From assembly GCF_036417845.1 (NCBI RefSeq), contig NC_089980.1, forward strand, positions 63,424,501-63,488,500: a stretch of 64,000 bases of DNA, in the 5' to 3' direction. The translations under genes and the position numbers were made by a program. Each line of letters starts with the position of its first letter. The stretch's first letter is position 1. Positions 62,693 to 64,000 of the stretch are shown here, in pieces. Below the pieces are notes generated by a model. The model had not been told where the DNA came from. It searched no databases and saw nothing but the letters and a program-made list of their open reading frames with translations. Source of the stretch: Apteryx mantelli (Eukaryota > Chordata > Aves > Apterygiformes > Apterygidae).

Positions 62693-64000
62693 ATATTTTG
62701 GCTTGCAGATGGTCTGTGTGGGAGTATAACTTGACCGACTAAAATACATAAGTACTGCTTGGATTTGACCTTTGCCTCCAATTGTCTCCTGTGCTGTACA
62801 GAGGATCAAGAGCAGCTTTGCCTCATGCCTGTAATAAGCACAGGGTGTAAAATGCTCTTTAGATGTTTAACCTTTTGGCACACAAGGTAATCATAGTTGT
62901 GCTTCTAGATAGACTAGAGCTATTCTGAAATTGTATCTTTTTGCATTTTAGTGGTAAATGGAGTTTTTCCAACACACAGTTTGTAAAGAATTTTCATAGT
63001 ATTTATTTTAAATATGCAATATAAAAGTCAGCTGTGGCTGTTAGACTGGAGACCTAGGAACTGCACTCAACCCACTGGTGGGAGGAAATGAAGCAGCCTT
63101 GGCAAGGCAGTGCAGGTTAGGCAGGACTTCACAGAGGCATCAGTGTGGGTTGTGACAGTGTTTGTGATGCACTGGGTGCCTGTGGCTTTTGGGGTGGGGA
63201 GGAAGCAGGTGGTGCAGAAGGGAGTCTCAAACCCCAGTTACTCTCTGAAACACCCATATCTTGCTCTGAGTTCAAAGGGAACGTAGCATAGAATGCTTCT
63301 CTTTTCCAGTTACCTCGTAAGACTTTATATACAGCTGTATTATGTATTGTAACATTTTGAAGCTAATTTTGGTCATCTAGTTTGCATCTAGTTGCAGCAT
63401 AGCAGCCTGAACTGTGATGTGCAGATGAAAAGAAGTGACTAAAAAGGGGAGAGGGGATCATCTTAAAGGAGGCTGGCTGTAAGAAGTGTGGTGCTAGACC
63501 TGACAGAAAGTGGGCTGATCAGTAAAGCTGGAATCCCCACACCCTCCGCCTTATGCAAAAACCTAGTGTCTCACTCCAGATAAGACCCAAATCTTTAAGA
63601 TTTACAAAGTAAATATTAAGAAAAAGTGCAGAGAAGGGAGACAAAAGCACAACTTCTAACCTTTTTTTTCCAGGTTACTTTCAAGCTTACTAGCTAAGTA
63701 CAGATATCTCGAGTAGGAGTTGAATAAAGCATGAAGAGAAATGTAGGGAGTGTAGATCCCAGGACAGTGCATCTAAATAGTATCTGGGTCGAATTATCAC
63801 AGGCCATGTATGTTCAGGTGAATTAAAGCAGAAAACTCCTTTTCTGTTTTAGGCTTAGCTCCTATGCAGCACAAAATGTGAACTATGTTTTGTGTTGCTT
63901 GTCTTTCAGAGTCGTTATTGTAGAGTATGTATATATGGTTGAGATGTGTGTGCCCGTAGAAAGCTTTTTTTTGTGTTAGCTCTTGATTGACCGTGCAGCA

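Larger units (their letters stand above)
20690..64000 (+). other. UTRN: UTRN intron 2 (5' 43 kb, runs off the window)
   Basis: Starts with GTAAGC and never reaches the next coding exon, whose product should begin the actin-binding domain. Mammalian UTRN also has a very large second intron, holding the utrophin-B promoter with exon 1B and an enhancer; neither is identifiable here. Long homopolymer runs on the sense strand are mostly T and C. Stretches not listed separately (for example 25.7-33.6, 33.7-36.5, 41.4-48.0, 49.0-51.5, 54.8-57.7 and 58.8-62.4 kb) show only AT-rich intronic sequence with short chance ORFs. Good acceptor-like tracts at 49401, 51720 and 63675 lack usable in-phase exons. 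Confidence 0.85.

Overview
The window looks like nuclear DNA from a bird (or another sauropsid). Evidence: a short CR1 retrotransposon 3' tail ending in repeated ATTCTGTG units near the left end, very few other interspersed repeats, many simple repeats, and one sharp CpG island in otherwise AT-rich sequence. Protein-coding sequence is almost absent. Apart from one exon, the long open frames are chance frames, mostly made by stop-codon depletion in the GC-rich island.

The one gene I can name is utrophin (UTRN), and only its 5' end is present, on the + strand. A CpG-island promoter (about 18.8-20.5 kb) corresponds to the mammalian utrophin-A promoter. A non-coding first exon lies inside the island. 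A second exon (20525-20689) carries the start codon at 20611. It encodes 26 residues plus one base and ends in EFSDIIKSRS followed by a phase-1 GTAAGC donor. As I recall the mammalian utrophin-A N-terminus, it is also 26 residues, ends in the same ten, and has the same phase. The actin-binding CH domains, spectrin repeats and C-terminal dystroglycan-binding region must lie beyond the right edge.

Layout. 1-18.8 kb: intergenic DNA upstream of UTRN (STX11 is the upstream neighbour in mammals), with a CR1 tail, an (AAAAG)n repeat, a decayed coding-like patch at 15.27-15.64 kb, and a run of exon-like segments between 4.4 and 10.1 kb that could form an undescribed + strand spliced transcript. 18.8-20.5 kb: promoter, exon 1, intron 1 and exon 2. 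20.69-64 kb: the first 43 kb of the large second intron. This intron is rich in poly-T, poly-C, GT/TA and triplet repeats. It also holds a few splice-like composites (candidate recursive splice sites and a 54-bp cassette exon with an in-frame stop) and some hairpins. In mammals intron 2 also carries the utrophin-B promoter with exon 1B and an enhancer; I could not identify either here.

The utrophin call and the exon 2 boundaries are well supported. The exon 1 limits, the upstream transcript and the intronic splice motifs are sequence-based hypotheses.
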